DNA from: Candidatus Aminicenantota bacterium
GTDB lineage: Bacteria; Acidobacteriota; Aminicenantia; Aminicenantales; JAFGAV01
Length of the DNA: 15,517 nucleotides
Assembly: GCA_016867615.1 (NCBI GenBank)
Contig: VGJG01000005.1
Coordinates: 1-15,517 of the forward strand
Direction: 5' to 3'
The notes under the pieces were generated by a model, which ran no database searches, was not told the origin of the DNA, and saw only the letters and a program-made list of their open reading frames with translations. This document shows, piece after piece, positions 7,928-14,599 of this stretch. Position numbers and translations under genes: made by a program. The number at the start of each line of letters is the position of its first letter. Positions within the stretch are counted from its first letter, which is position 1.

Positions 7928-7980
7928 TCACCCCTTGGGGTGAATGGCGGAGTTATTTTTCTAACCTCTGAATTCACCCC
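7928..7980. repeat. Overlapping hairpins built from TCACCCC half-sites
   Basis: Two alternative stems share one arm. TCACCCC (7928-7934), a 2-nt turn, then GGGGTGA (7937-7943). Alternatively GGGGTGAAT (7937-7945) pairs perfectly with ATTCACCCC (7972-7980), enclosing an inner stem of GAGTTA with TAAC(C)CTC around a T-run (7956-7960). It lies after the acylase operon and just before the promoter of the GGDEF gene. It may act as a terminator for the operon or as a mutually exclusive regulatory fold. No canonical U-tract follows the outer stem. Confidence 0.45.
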
Positions 7981-7989
7981 TGTTGGGCA

Positions 7990-8018
7990 TTGCCCGCAAA
8001 TCGTGATTCGAACATAAT
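7990..8018 (+). promoter_or_regulatory. Sigma70-type promoter of the sensor-GGDEF gene
   Basis: TTGCCC (7990-7995), an exact 17-nt spacer and CATAAT (8013-8018). Transcription would start near 8025, leaving about 70 nt of leader before the ATG at 8096. The upstream edge is 10 bp from the hairpin pair ending at 7980. Confidence 0.5.
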
Positions 8019-8095
8019 CTCCGGCGGGGAGGGTGTGTCTACCATTTTATACAAAATCCCCTAGGGCAAGGCGATTGAGGTTTTTCCGCAGATCG

Positions 8096-11000
8096 ATGAG
8101 CGCCGTAAAAAGTAAAAGAAAGGGAAAAGGTTGGGTTTTTTTGACCCTGCTCACCTCCCTGGGGCTCCCTCTTCTCGCTCAGGAGAGCCTGCTTTTCAGG
8201 CGTTACAACATCAATCAGGGTCTGTCACAGAACTCGGTCTACGCCATCCTGCAGGACCGTCACGGCTTTATGTGGTTTGCGACCCAGGACGGCTTGAACC
8301 GTTTCGACGGCTATACGTTCAGGATCTTCCGCCCCAAGCCGGAAGACAGGTCGTCCCTAAGCAACGGCCTGTTGACGTCCCTGGCCGAGGATGCCTTGGG
8401 ATTCTTGTGGGTGGGGACGGACACCGGCTTCCTGAACCGCTACGATCCCGCTTCGGAGACGTTCCGTCATTTTCGGCCCGTGTCCAGCGTCCCTCCCCGG
8501 CAGGAAAGGCCGGCCATCACTTCTCTTTTAGCCGAGAGGAGCGGCCGTTTGTGGGTCGGGACTTCGAGCGGTCTCGTCCGCTTCCATCCGTCCTCGGAGA
8601 CTTTCCAGCTCTTTCGGAGCTCTGCCCAAGACCCGGCCAGCCTGAGCGGCGACTCGATCACCGTCCTGTACAAAAGCCCGCAAGGCGACTTCTGGGTCGG
8701 TACCCGCGGCGCGGGCCTCAATCTGTTCGACCCGGTCAGAGGCCGGGCCGTTCGTTATCTCCCCGGGGCAACCGTCCTGGCCGTCCTCGAGGACGACGGC
8801 GCCCTGTGGGTCGGGACGGACGGTGGCCTGGTGAGGCTCGACCCGCGGTCCGGACGGACGGATGTCTTCCGGAACGACCCCGGCCGTTCCGACAGCCTGG
8901 CCCATGACCGGGTGACGTCCCTGATCAAGGACCGCAACGGGGACATCTGGGTCGGGACGCGCAACGGCTTCGATCGTCTTGACCGGGAAGCTTCCCGGTT
9001 CATTCATTACAGGAACGACGCCTTCGACGAAACCAGCTTGTGCGATGATGACGTGCTCACTTTGGCGCAGGACCGGAGCGGCGGTCTGTGGGTGGGGACC
9101 CAGGGCGGGGGGCTCAGCCTCCTGGACCGGGTTTCCGTCCCCTTCGGCCACCTGAGAGACAAGTCGGGCGCTCCCAACCGGCGGAGCCGCAACCAGATCT
9201 GGGCCATCATGGAGGACGAGACGGGCACGCTGTGGATCGGGACGGCGGCCGGACTGCACCTCCACAACCGCCGGACGGGAAGCCGGCAAAACTATGTTCA
9301 TGATCCGAGGAATCCCGGAAGCCTGAGCCAGGACATCGTGCGTTCCGTGATCATGGACCGGAGGGGATCGGTCTGGGTGGCGACGGAATCCGCCGGCATC
9401 GACCGCCTCGATCCGGGGGCGGGGTCGTTCGTTCACTTCCGGCATGACCCGCGCGATCCGGGGAGTCTGAGCTCGAACGAAGTCCGCTGCCTTCTCGAGG
9501 ACAGGGACGGCTCGATCTGGGCGGCCACCATGGGCGGCGGTTTGAACCGCTTCGACCGGGCCACGGGACGGTTCGTCCGATTTCGCCACAACCCGGCCGA
9601 CGCGTCCAGCTTGAGCACGGACCGGACCTATTCGCTCTGTCAGGATCGGGAGGGGTTTCTCTGGGTCGCGACCTGGGGCGGAGGGCTCAACCGGCTCGAC
9701 CCGGCCACGGGCGGGGTCAGGCACTACCGGCACGCGACGACCGACCCGGACAGCATCAGCGACAACAGCATCCTGTCGGTCACGGAAGACCGGGCGGGCA
9801 ACATCTGGGCCGGGACGCGCGGCGCGGGATTGTGCAAGCTCGAACCTCAGGACCGGGAGGGGGGGAGGTTCCGGACCTATTCCGAGGAGGACGGGCTGCC
9901 CAACAGCCAGATCTACGCCGCGCTCGAGGACGAGGACGGCTTCCTGTGGCTGACACACAACCGGGGGTTGTCCCGGTTCGACCCCGCGACGGGCAAGATC
10001 AAGAACTTCGGCACCCTGAGCGGAGTTCAGAGCCCCGAATTCAACGGGAACGCGAAATTTCAGAGCGCCCGAGGCGAGATGTTTTTCGGGGGGATCAACG
10101 GCCTGAACGCTTTTTTCCCGGGGAAGGTTAAAGACAATCCCTATCCCCCCCCCGTGGCCATCACCGAACTCCAGGTCTTCAACCGGACCGTGGACATCGG
10201 GCCGGACGCGAACGGCCGTGTGGTCCTGGAACGTTCCACGGTCCTCGGCTCCGCGGTCCGCTTGTCGCACGGGGAAAATATGATCACCCTGAAGTTCGCC
10301 GCCCTGCACTATGCCGTTCCCGAAGAGAACCAGTATGCCTATATCCTCGAGGGCTTCGACAAGGACTGGAACTTCGTCGGCGCCGTCCGTCAGGCGACCT
10401 ACACCAACCTCCCTCCGGGTGAGTATGTCTTCCGGGTCCGGGCCTCCAACAGCGACGGCCTCTGGAACGAACAGGGAGCGTCCCTGTCGGTCGTCATCGC
10501 CCCTCCCTTCTGGAGGAGGCTCTGGTTCCAGACGCTGGCCGTCCTTTCGGCTCTGGCGGCCGTGGCCGGGGCGGTGGGAAGGCGTTTCTGGCTCCAGGCG
10601 CAGAACCGCCGCCGGCTCGAGTCCATGGTCGAGGAGCGAACCGCGGAGCTCGTGAACGCCAACAGCCGTCTCCAGGAGGAGGTCGCGGAGCGTCAGCGGC
10701 TCATGGGCGAGCTGCAGTGCCTGTCGGTGACGGACGAACTGACCGGGCTATGCAACCGCCGCGGTTTCCAGACCTTCGGCGGCGAGCTCCTGAAGATGGG
10801 CCGCCGCATCAACGCCGGGGCGTTCACCCTCTATATCGACTTCGACAGGCTGAAGAACATCAACGACAAGTTCGGTCATCTTGAGGGGGACAAGGCCCTC
10901 CTCGACGTGGCCTCCATCCTGCGCCGGACTTTCCGGGAAACCGATATCCTGGGCAGGATCGGGGGGGACGAGTTCGCGGTCCTGGGCGTTTTGGAGCACG

Positions 11001-11194
11001 GCTCGCTGGTCGAGGTCCTGACCGACCGCCTGCAGCATCTGCTCGAGGAAGTCAACGCCGGACGGGAGGCGTCCCGCCGCATCTCGCTCAGCATCGGGGC
11101 CGTGTCCCTGCCGATCGGGCCGACCCTGGGGATCGAAGACCTGCTCCTGGCCGCGGACAGGAAGATGTACGAACAGAAACGCCTCAAAAACTGA
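8096..11194 (+). CDS. Membrane sensor: Reg_prop beta-propellers, Y_Y_Y domain, TM helix and GGDEF
   Basis: A probable diguanylate cyclase making cyclic di-GMP in response to an extracytoplasmic signal; 1032 residues. An N-terminal signal peptide or anchor (about 9-29) is followed by 13 clear repeats of the (L/I)W(V/I)GT..GGL..(F/L)D type plus a 14th (MFFGGINGL), about residues 35-690, enough for two seven-bladed propellers. A Y_Y_Y domain follows (about 739-802), then a TM helix (812-830), a coiled-coil linker with MVEERTAELVNAN, and a GGDEF domain from about 876. The GGDEF motif is intact (956-960), with RETD at 947-950 exactly five residues upstream as in an allosteric I-site. D915 is the first metal-binding Asp. 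There is no EAL domain, histidine kinase or receiver domain. The ATG at 8096 is chosen because the signal peptide follows; GTG 8033 and TTG 8075 are in-frame alternatives and no start has an ideal Shine-Dalgarno. Confidence 0.9.
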   Translation: MSAVKSKRKGKGWVFLTLLTSLGLPLLAQESLLFRRYNINQGLSQNSVYAILQDRHGFMWFATQDGLNRFDGYTFRIFRPKPEDRSSLSNGLLTSLAEDALGFLWVGTDTGFLNRYDPASETFRHFRPVSSVPPRQERPAITSLLAERSGRLWVGTSSGLVRFHPSSETFQLFRSSAQDPASLSGDSITVLYKSPQGDFWVGTRGAGLNLFDPVRGRAVRYLPGATVLAVLEDDGALWVGTDGGLVRLDPRSGRTDVFRNDPGRSDSLAHDRVTSLIKDRNGDIWVGTRNGFDRLDREASRFIHYRNDAFDETSLCDDDVLTLAQDRSGGLWVGTQGGGLSLLDRVSVPFGHLRDKSGAPNRRSRNQIWAIMEDETGTLWIGTAAGLHLHNRRTGSRQNYVHDPRNPGSLSQDIVRSVIMDRRGSVWVATESAGIDRLDPGAGSFVHFRHDPRDPGSLSSNEVRCLLEDRDGSIWAATMGGGLNRFDRATGRFVRFRHNPADASSLSTDRTYSLCQDREGFLWVATWGGGLNRLDPATGGVRHYRHATTDPDSISDNSILSVTEDRAGNIWAGTRGAGLCKLEPQDREGGRFRTYSEEDGLPNSQIYAALEDEDGFLWLTHNRGLSRFDPATGKIKNFGTLSGVQSPEFNGNAKFQSARGEMFFGGINGLNAFFPGKVKDNPYPPPVAITELQVFNRTVDIGPDANGRVVLERSTVLGSAVRLSHGENMITLKFAALHYAVPEENQYAYILEGFDKDWNFVGAVRQATYTNLPPGEYVFRVRASNSDGLWNEQGASLSVVIAPPFWRRLWFQTLAVLSALAAVAGAVGRRFWLQAQNRRRLESMVEERTAELVNANSRLQEEVAERQRLMGELQCLSVTDELTGLCNRRGFQTFGGELLKMGRRINAGAFTLYIDFDRLKNINDKFGHLEGDKALLDVASILRRTFRETDILGRIGGDEFAVLGVLEHGSLVEVLTDRLQHLLEEVNAGREASRRISLSIGAVSLPIGPTLGIEDLLLAADRKMYEQKRLKN

Positions 11195-11218
11195 GGGGGA
11201 TTCCTCTCCGCCCGCCGG

Positions 11219-11488
11219 CTAGAGCCTCGTGATCTCGAACGACACGCCCTCCGGGTCCGGGCAGACCAGGACCTTGGTGCCGGCGATCCAGTCGTCGGCC
11301 GGGAGCTCGTCCTGCCGCTGCTTGGCCGTCAGGAAGGGGAACAGGCTGTTGAGGGCGAAGAGGCAGACTTTCTTCCCCCTGGGGATCTCGATCGTCCCGC
11401 CGCCGCGGATGAAGAAATAATCGCCCTTTTTATGCCCCGCTCCGCAGCGTTTCTTGACCCCGGCCACCTCGACTTTCAGGTCTCTCAT
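11219..11488 (-). CDS. TIGR04076-like small protein
   Basis: An 89-residue soluble protein. The layout, MRDLKVEVAGVKKRCGAGHKKGD at the N-terminus (written here in parts: MRDLKVEV, CGAGHKKGD), then FFIRGGGTIEIP, a CLFALNSLFPFL core and VLVCPDPEGVSFEI near the end, matches what I know of the uncharacterised TIGR04076 family, whose hallmark is a C..GH..GD motif near the N-terminus. Function is unknown; the Cys/His motif could bind metal. The ATG at 11488 is preferred over the GTG at 11491 because AGGAGG (11493-11498) is 4 nt from the ATG and only 1 nt from the GTG. Its 3' end is 24 bp from the convergent GGDEF gene with no clear terminator between. Its leader contains one arm of the palindromic element at 11505-11616. 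Confidence 0.75.
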   Translation of the reverse strand: MRDLKVEVAGVKKRCGAGHKKGDYFFIRGGGTIEIPRGKKVCLFALNSLFPFLTAKQRQDELPADDWIAGTKVLVCPDPEGVSFEITRL

Positions 11489-11492
11489 CACT

Positions 11493-11498
11493 CCTCCT
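11493..11498 (-). promoter_or_regulatory. Shine-Dalgarno choosing ATG over GTG for the TIGR04076-like gene
   Basis: Consensus AGGAGG on the minus strand, 4 nt before the ATG at 11488 and only 1 nt before the GTG at 11491. Confidence 0.7.
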
Positions 11499-11504
11499 CT
11501 CTCT

Positions 11505-11616
11505 AAATGGGGGACACAATACCTATTTACCTGAATTCTGATTTATCTGACTAGCAAATTCTATCTGATTACCTCGCCTGAAGAAATAGGGTGAATAGGT
11601 ATTGTGTCCCCCATTT
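11505..11616. repeat. 112-bp palindromic element with 26-bp arms (REP/RAYT- or MITE-like)
   Basis: Left arm 11505-11530 and right arm 11591-11616 are complementary over 26 bp with a single G-T wobble (11528 with 11593). The arms carry GGGGGACACAATACCTATT and its complement. The 60-bp centre is much more AT-rich than flanking DNA and includes AAATAGG (11584-11590), an alternative partner for CCTATTT (11522-11528). The arm sequence is of a style I associate with termini mobilised in trans by REP-associated tyrosine transposases (IS200-like Y1). No transposase is present in the window. It lies between two divergent genes. Confidence 0.75.
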
Positions 11617-11624
11617 TGATAATC

Positions 11625-11653
11625 TGGACGGTCCGGCCGGATTCCTTTACAAT
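11625..11653 (+). promoter_or_regulatory. Promoter of the DUF362 gene with palindromic operator candidates
   Basis: TGGACG (11625-11630), a 17-nt spacer and TACAAT (11648-11653), predicting a start near 11660. The spacer contains the perfect palindrome TCCGGCCGGA (11632-11641). The same 10 bp recurs at 11660-11669 at the predicted start, and a degenerate copy (TCCGCCGGA) lies at 11672-11680 over the Shine-Dalgarno. This resembles a repressor-operator layout. Confidence 0.5.
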
Positions 11654-11687
11654 ACCCCGTCCGGCCGGAAGTCCGCCGGAGCCGACC

Positions 11688-12839
11688 ATGTCCAAAGTCT
11701 CGATCGTCAGATGCGGAAGCTATGACCCGGGCGAAGTGCGCCGTGCGGTCGCCTCGGCGGTCGCACCGCTGGGCGGGATGCGGGCCTTCGTCCGGCCGGG
11801 CGCGCGCGTCCTTCTCAAGCCGAACCTCCTCATCCCCGCCGCGCCCGAACGGGCGATCACGACTCATCCGGCCGTGGTCGAAGCCGTGATCGGTCTGGTG
11901 CGTGAGGCGGGCGGCGAGCCCTTCATCGCCGACAGCCCCGGCGGCCCGCTCCACAACCGCCTCGGCATGGCCGCCCTCTTCAGACATTCCGGCCTGAGCG
12001 AGGTCGCCCGGCGGACAGGAGTCAGGCTGCGCGCCGAACCCGATTCCATCCAGGTGCCCACGCCCGGAGGCCAACTGCTCAAGCGGCTCGATCTGCTCGC
12101 CTCCTGGCGGGAGGCCGACGTCGTCGTTTCGCTCCCCAAGCTCAAGACGCACAACCTGACCCTGATCTCCGGCGCTCTGAAGAACCCCTTCGGGCTCGTC
12201 CCCGGCCTGGCCAAACCCGGCTACCACGCCAAGCTGGCCGACATCGATCAGTTCTGCGACATGCTGCTCGACGTCGTGGCCTGCGTCCGGCCCGTGCTGA
12301 CGATCATGGACGGGGTGCTGGCCATGGAGGGCGACGGGCCGAGCACGGGGGGCCTCCCGCGAGCGCTCGGGCTCATCCTGGCCTCGCCGGACCCCACGGC
12401 CCTCGACGCGGTCGTTTGCCGGGTCATCGGAGTGGACCCGGGCGGACTGGCGCTCTTCCGGGCCGCGGAGAGGAGAGGCTGGTGGCCCGTGGACATCGCC
12501 CTCGAGGGCGTGCCGCTCGAGGAGGCCGCCGCCCGCAATTTCCGGCTGCCCGCGGCGCGCCGGGCGGCGAGACCCGTCCGGGGCAAGCGTTGGGTCTCCC
12601 GCTTCATGACCCGGGCGCTCACCCCGCGGCCCGTACCGCGCCGGGATCGCTGCACGGCCTGCGGCGACTGCGCGCGGATGTGCCCCCGGGATGCGATCGC
12701 CGTCGCCGGCCCCGCGGCCGTCGTTGATGACGAGCGGTGCATCCGCTGCTACTGCTGCCACGAGATCTGCCCCGAGGCGGCCGTCGGCCTGAGGTTTTCC
12801 CCCCTGGGCCGGCTCCTGCGTCTCGCCGGGTTGATGTAG
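11688..12839 (+). CDS. DUF362 domain protein with two C-terminal [4Fe-4S] ferredoxin motifs
   Basis: A 383-residue cytoplasmic-looking protein. Residues 1-285 match DUF362: early VLLKPNLL (41-48), THPAVVEAV (59-67), IADSPGG (80-86), the hallmark VSLPKLKTH (147-155) followed by SGALKNPFGLVPG (161-173), and MDGVLAMEGDGPSTG (207-221). After a basic linker come C322, C325, C328, C332-P and C351, C354, C357, C361-P, two classical [4Fe-4S] motifs. An extra Cys (C356) sits in the second motif. The family is uncharacterised; the ferredoxin tail suggests electron transfer. GGAG (11678-11681) lies 6 nt before the ATG. The frame is open upstream to 11604, but that extension would run through the palindromic arm. 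It is transcribed alone and divergent from the TIGR04076-like gene. Confidence 0.88.
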   Translation: MSKVSIVRCGSYDPGEVRRAVASAVAPLGGMRAFVRPGARVLLKPNLLIPAAPERAITTHPAVVEAVIGLVREAGGEPFIADSPGGPLHNRLGMAALFRHSGLSEVARRTGVRLRAEPDSIQVPTPGGQLLKRLDLLASWREADVVVSLPKLKTHNLTLISGALKNPFGLVPGLAKPGYHAKLADIDQFCDMLLDVVACVRPVLTIMDGVLAMEGDGPSTGGLPRALGLILASPDPTALDAVVCRVIGVDPGGLALFRAAERRGWWPVDIALEGVPLEEAAARNFRLPAARRAARPVRGKRWVSRFMTRALTPRPVPRRDRCTACGDCARMCPRDAIAVAGPAAVVDDERCIRCYCCHEICPEAAVGLRFSPLGRLLRLAGLM

Positions 12840-13016
12840 ACGTGGAATTGCGGCAAGTGCAGGCGCGACTCCAGTCCGCTGTTTCAGCCGGGCTGAGCCG
12901 GCCGGTCCCGGAGGCATGACGTAGGGAAAGGGTTCTTAATGGAAGAAGCGGAAGCACATCATGAACGCCGGCTGTTATCTTTCCGGGGAACTGGACCACG
13001 GGAGAAAGCGCGGCGG

Positions 13017-13071
13017 AAAAAATTGTAAGCCCGGCGCGGTCAGCGGCTGATCAGACCGCGCGCGGCCCGGC
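13017..13071 (-). terminator. Intrinsic terminator of the HTH membrane regulator gene
   Basis: Just after the stop at 13076 on the minus strand. An 8-bp GC-rich stem (13054-13061 with 13034-13041) can be extended outside by AGCC with GGCT. It is followed within a few nt by TTTTTT (13017-13022 read on the minus strand). The rest of the convergent gap 12840-13016 holds no gene that I can see. Confidence 0.55.
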
Positions 13072-13075
13072 TCCT

Positions 13076-14362
13076 TCAGCGCGAAACCGTGGGCAGGGGC
13101 TCCACGCGCCAAGACGAGCCGTCCCAATAGAGCAGCCCCTCGCCGGGGGCGAACAGGTTCCGTTCTTCTTCCGGCGTGATTTTCCCCTGAAAGCGGAGTC
13201 TTTTGATCTCGGTCAGGAGTTCGTCCTCGGGCTCGATGCGTTTCAGGTTGAGATTGAAGTCGAAGGTGTAGCGGAGGAGGAGGCTTGCTTCGGGTTGTGC
13301 GCGTTCGACGACCAGGAGCTCGATCTCCCTTTCGTCTTGCTTTATGAGGATGTTCGAAATGAAATTGCGCAGCTCGTACTGCTCGGCCACCACCGAGCGG
13401 GGAAAAAGCAGGTAGGCTTTCTCCGCGCCGGCCTCGATCCCCAGAAATCGCCGCGCCGAGGCGCCCTCCTGCGGCGACCGCCCCCTGACTTCCTCTGGGT
13501 CGAGGACGAACAGGCAGGCCCGGTTGTAATCGTTGTTCTGTCCGGCGCACAGGATTTCGCTCCTGCCGTCGCCGTCGAGGTCCAGGACGCGCAGGCAGCC
13601 GTCGGAAACATGTCCCGCGTTCCAATACCGCCCCCTCGGACTCCCGGAGGAGTCGAGGACCGCGACCTCGTAGATGTACCAGGGGGCGTGGCTCGAGCAG
13701 ACGAGAAAGGCGGGCTGCCCCCCCCCCTCCTCGAATTTCACCTCCTGGGCCTGGCGCACGAGGTAGCGGTCGTCGTAGGTCGCGGCCGGCGTCCGGACGA
13801 CCCGGCCGGGGCGATAGGACCACAGCGTCCGGCCGCGTCGGGTGAGGCAGAGGAGCTCGCTCCACAGGCCGTCGTTGTCCTCGGCGGCGCAGCAGAAAAG
13901 GATTCCGCCCCCGCCCCATTTTTCGAACCACCTGGAATACACGGGATGGAGCGGCCGGTCGAAAACCCGGGACCAGAGCGGCTGGCCGTTTCGGTCGAGC
14001 GCCGTGAGGGCGTTGCCCCGGACCTCGATCTTCTCGGGCATCCGGACGCCTTTAAAAAGGAGAAGGAGGAGGGCGACGGTCGCGACTCCCGCCGCGGCGG
14101 CGACAACCCGGAACAGGGATCCTGCCCGGCTTTGGGCGCGGGCCGTCTTCGCCTCCCGCCGCCTTACGGCGAAACCGGCCATCCATTGCTCGAGCTCTTC
14201 CCGGTAGGCGAAGACGCTGCCCTTCCTCATCCCTCCGACGCGGTAAACGGGCAGGCCGTATTCCTTCTCGTATCGGAGACACGTCCGGATGTCGCATCCC
14301 AGCAGAGCGGAGATCTCCTTCCAGGAATGCAGACGTGTTATTCTTGCCGATTCCGGCTTCAT
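13076..14362 (-). CDS. Membrane-anchored HTH regulator with FG-GAP/VCBS-like extracytoplasmic domain
   Basis: A 428-residue probable one-component transmembrane transcription regulator of ToxR-like topology. Residues 8-62 form a winged helix-turn-helix resembling MerR/excisionase-type domains: LHSWKEISALLGCDIRTCLRYEKEYGLP, in parts LHSWKEISALLG, then a conserved-looking RYEKE...PVYR, then FAYREELEQWM. A single TM helix follows at about 83-103. The C-terminal 320 residues are predicted outside the cytoplasm and look beta-rich. They contain VLDLDGDGRSEIL (259-271) with Asp at 261, 263 and 265, the calcium-binding FG-GAP/VCBS/dockerin-type loop, and other short blades (LTALDRNGQPLWSRV, LLCLTRRGRTLWSY) suggesting a small beta-propeller. 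No enzyme motif is seen. DNA targets are unknown. The Shine-Dalgarno is weak (GGGA 3 nt before the ATG), but the promoter is near consensus. Confidence 0.8.
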   Translation of the reverse strand: MKPESARITRLHSWKEISALLGCDIRTCLRYEKEYGLPVYRVGGMRKGSVFAYREELEQWMAGFAVRRREAKTARAQSRAGSLFRVVAAAAGVATVALLLLLFKGVRMPEKIEVRGNALTALDRNGQPLWSRVFDRPLHPVYSRWFEKWGGGGILFCCAAEDNDGLWSELLCLTRRGRTLWSYRPGRVVRTPAATYDDRYLVRQAQEVKFEEGGGQPAFLVCSSHAPWYIYEVAVLDSSGSPRGRYWNAGHVSDGCLRVLDLDGDGRSEILCAGQNNDYNRACLFVLDPEEVRGRSPQEGASARRFLGIEAGAEKAYLLFPRSVVAEQYELRNFISNILIKQDEREIELLVVERAQPEASLLLRYTFDFNLNLKRIEPEDELLTEIKRLRFQGKITPEEERNLFAPGEGLLYWDGSSWRVEPLPTVSR

Positions 14363-14399
14363 TTTCCCAAGTCCCCTATCCCGCGATCAGCGCCTATTA

Positions 14400-14428
14400 T
14401 TTATATAGAATGCGGGTGGGTGAGTCAA
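14400..14428 (-). promoter_or_regulatory. Near-consensus sigma70 promoter of the HTH membrane regulator
   Basis: Minus strand: TTGACT (14423-14428), an exact 17-nt spacer and TATAAA (14400-14405). This is the best promoter in the window by eye. It predicts a start near 14393 and a leader of about 30 nt to the ATG at 14362. Confidence 0.7.
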
Positions 14429-14575
14429 CTGGGAGCGGGAACCGGCTTCGCCTTTCCCCCTGCCGACGCGTCCTTCGCCCGCGGTCTGGGAGCGCTCCGG
14501 AGACGCCCCTTTCTGTCCCCCCAGAAGTGTCGGGGGGGGGATGGCAGACCCGCTTGAGACCGCCGACGACCGGCT

Positions 14576-14595
14576 CCTCGCGGCAAGCCGCGGGG
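14576..14595 (-). other. GC-rich hairpin after the ferric-reductase-like gene, no U-tract
   Basis: Minus strand, directly after the stop at 14600: CCCCGCGGC pairs with GCCGCGAGG through one G-T wobble, around a tight turn. No T-run follows, so if it terminates transcription it does so imperfectly or with Rho. The rest of 14429-14575 holds only a C6/G9 inverted homopolymer pair (14517-14522 with 14532-14540) and no gene. Confidence 0.3.
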
Positions 14596-14599
14596 CATG

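Noticed and set aside
7862..7977. Minus-strand open frame reading PFTPRGEREEGR
   Set aside because: This translation is typical of intergenic GC-rich repeats rather than a protein, and there is no start signal or family resemblance.
8241..10010. Periodic DNA similarity that could suggest a tandem repeat array or CRISPR
   Set aside because: The periodicity is at protein level (Reg_prop blades of about 50 residues) with divergent DNA; there are no identical repeats or spacers.
8528..10309. 593-codon minus-strand open frame inside the sensor-GGDEF gene
   Set aside because: Its repetitive Pro/Val/Arg-rich translation is the mirror of the Reg_prop repeats on the plus strand; no start signal or recognisable family is seen.
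11604..11687. N-terminal extension of the DUF362 protein
   Set aside because: It would start inside the palindromic arm and be translated across the predicted promoter. The ATG at 11688 has GGAG at 6 nt and begins the family homology.
12884..12896. TCAGCC-G-GGCTGA palindrome after the DUF362 gene
   Set aside because: A one-base turn cannot form a stable hairpin as written and no U-tract follows; the GC-rich surroundings make such matches common.
14532..14540. Run of nine G, possible frameshift site or sequencing error
   Set aside because: It lies in an intergenic gap, so it disrupts no gene that I can identify.
13295..14557. 420-codon plus-strand open frame opposite the HTH membrane regulator
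   Set aside because: It shows no recognisable motif. The minus strand has a clear HTH, TM helix, promoter and terminator.
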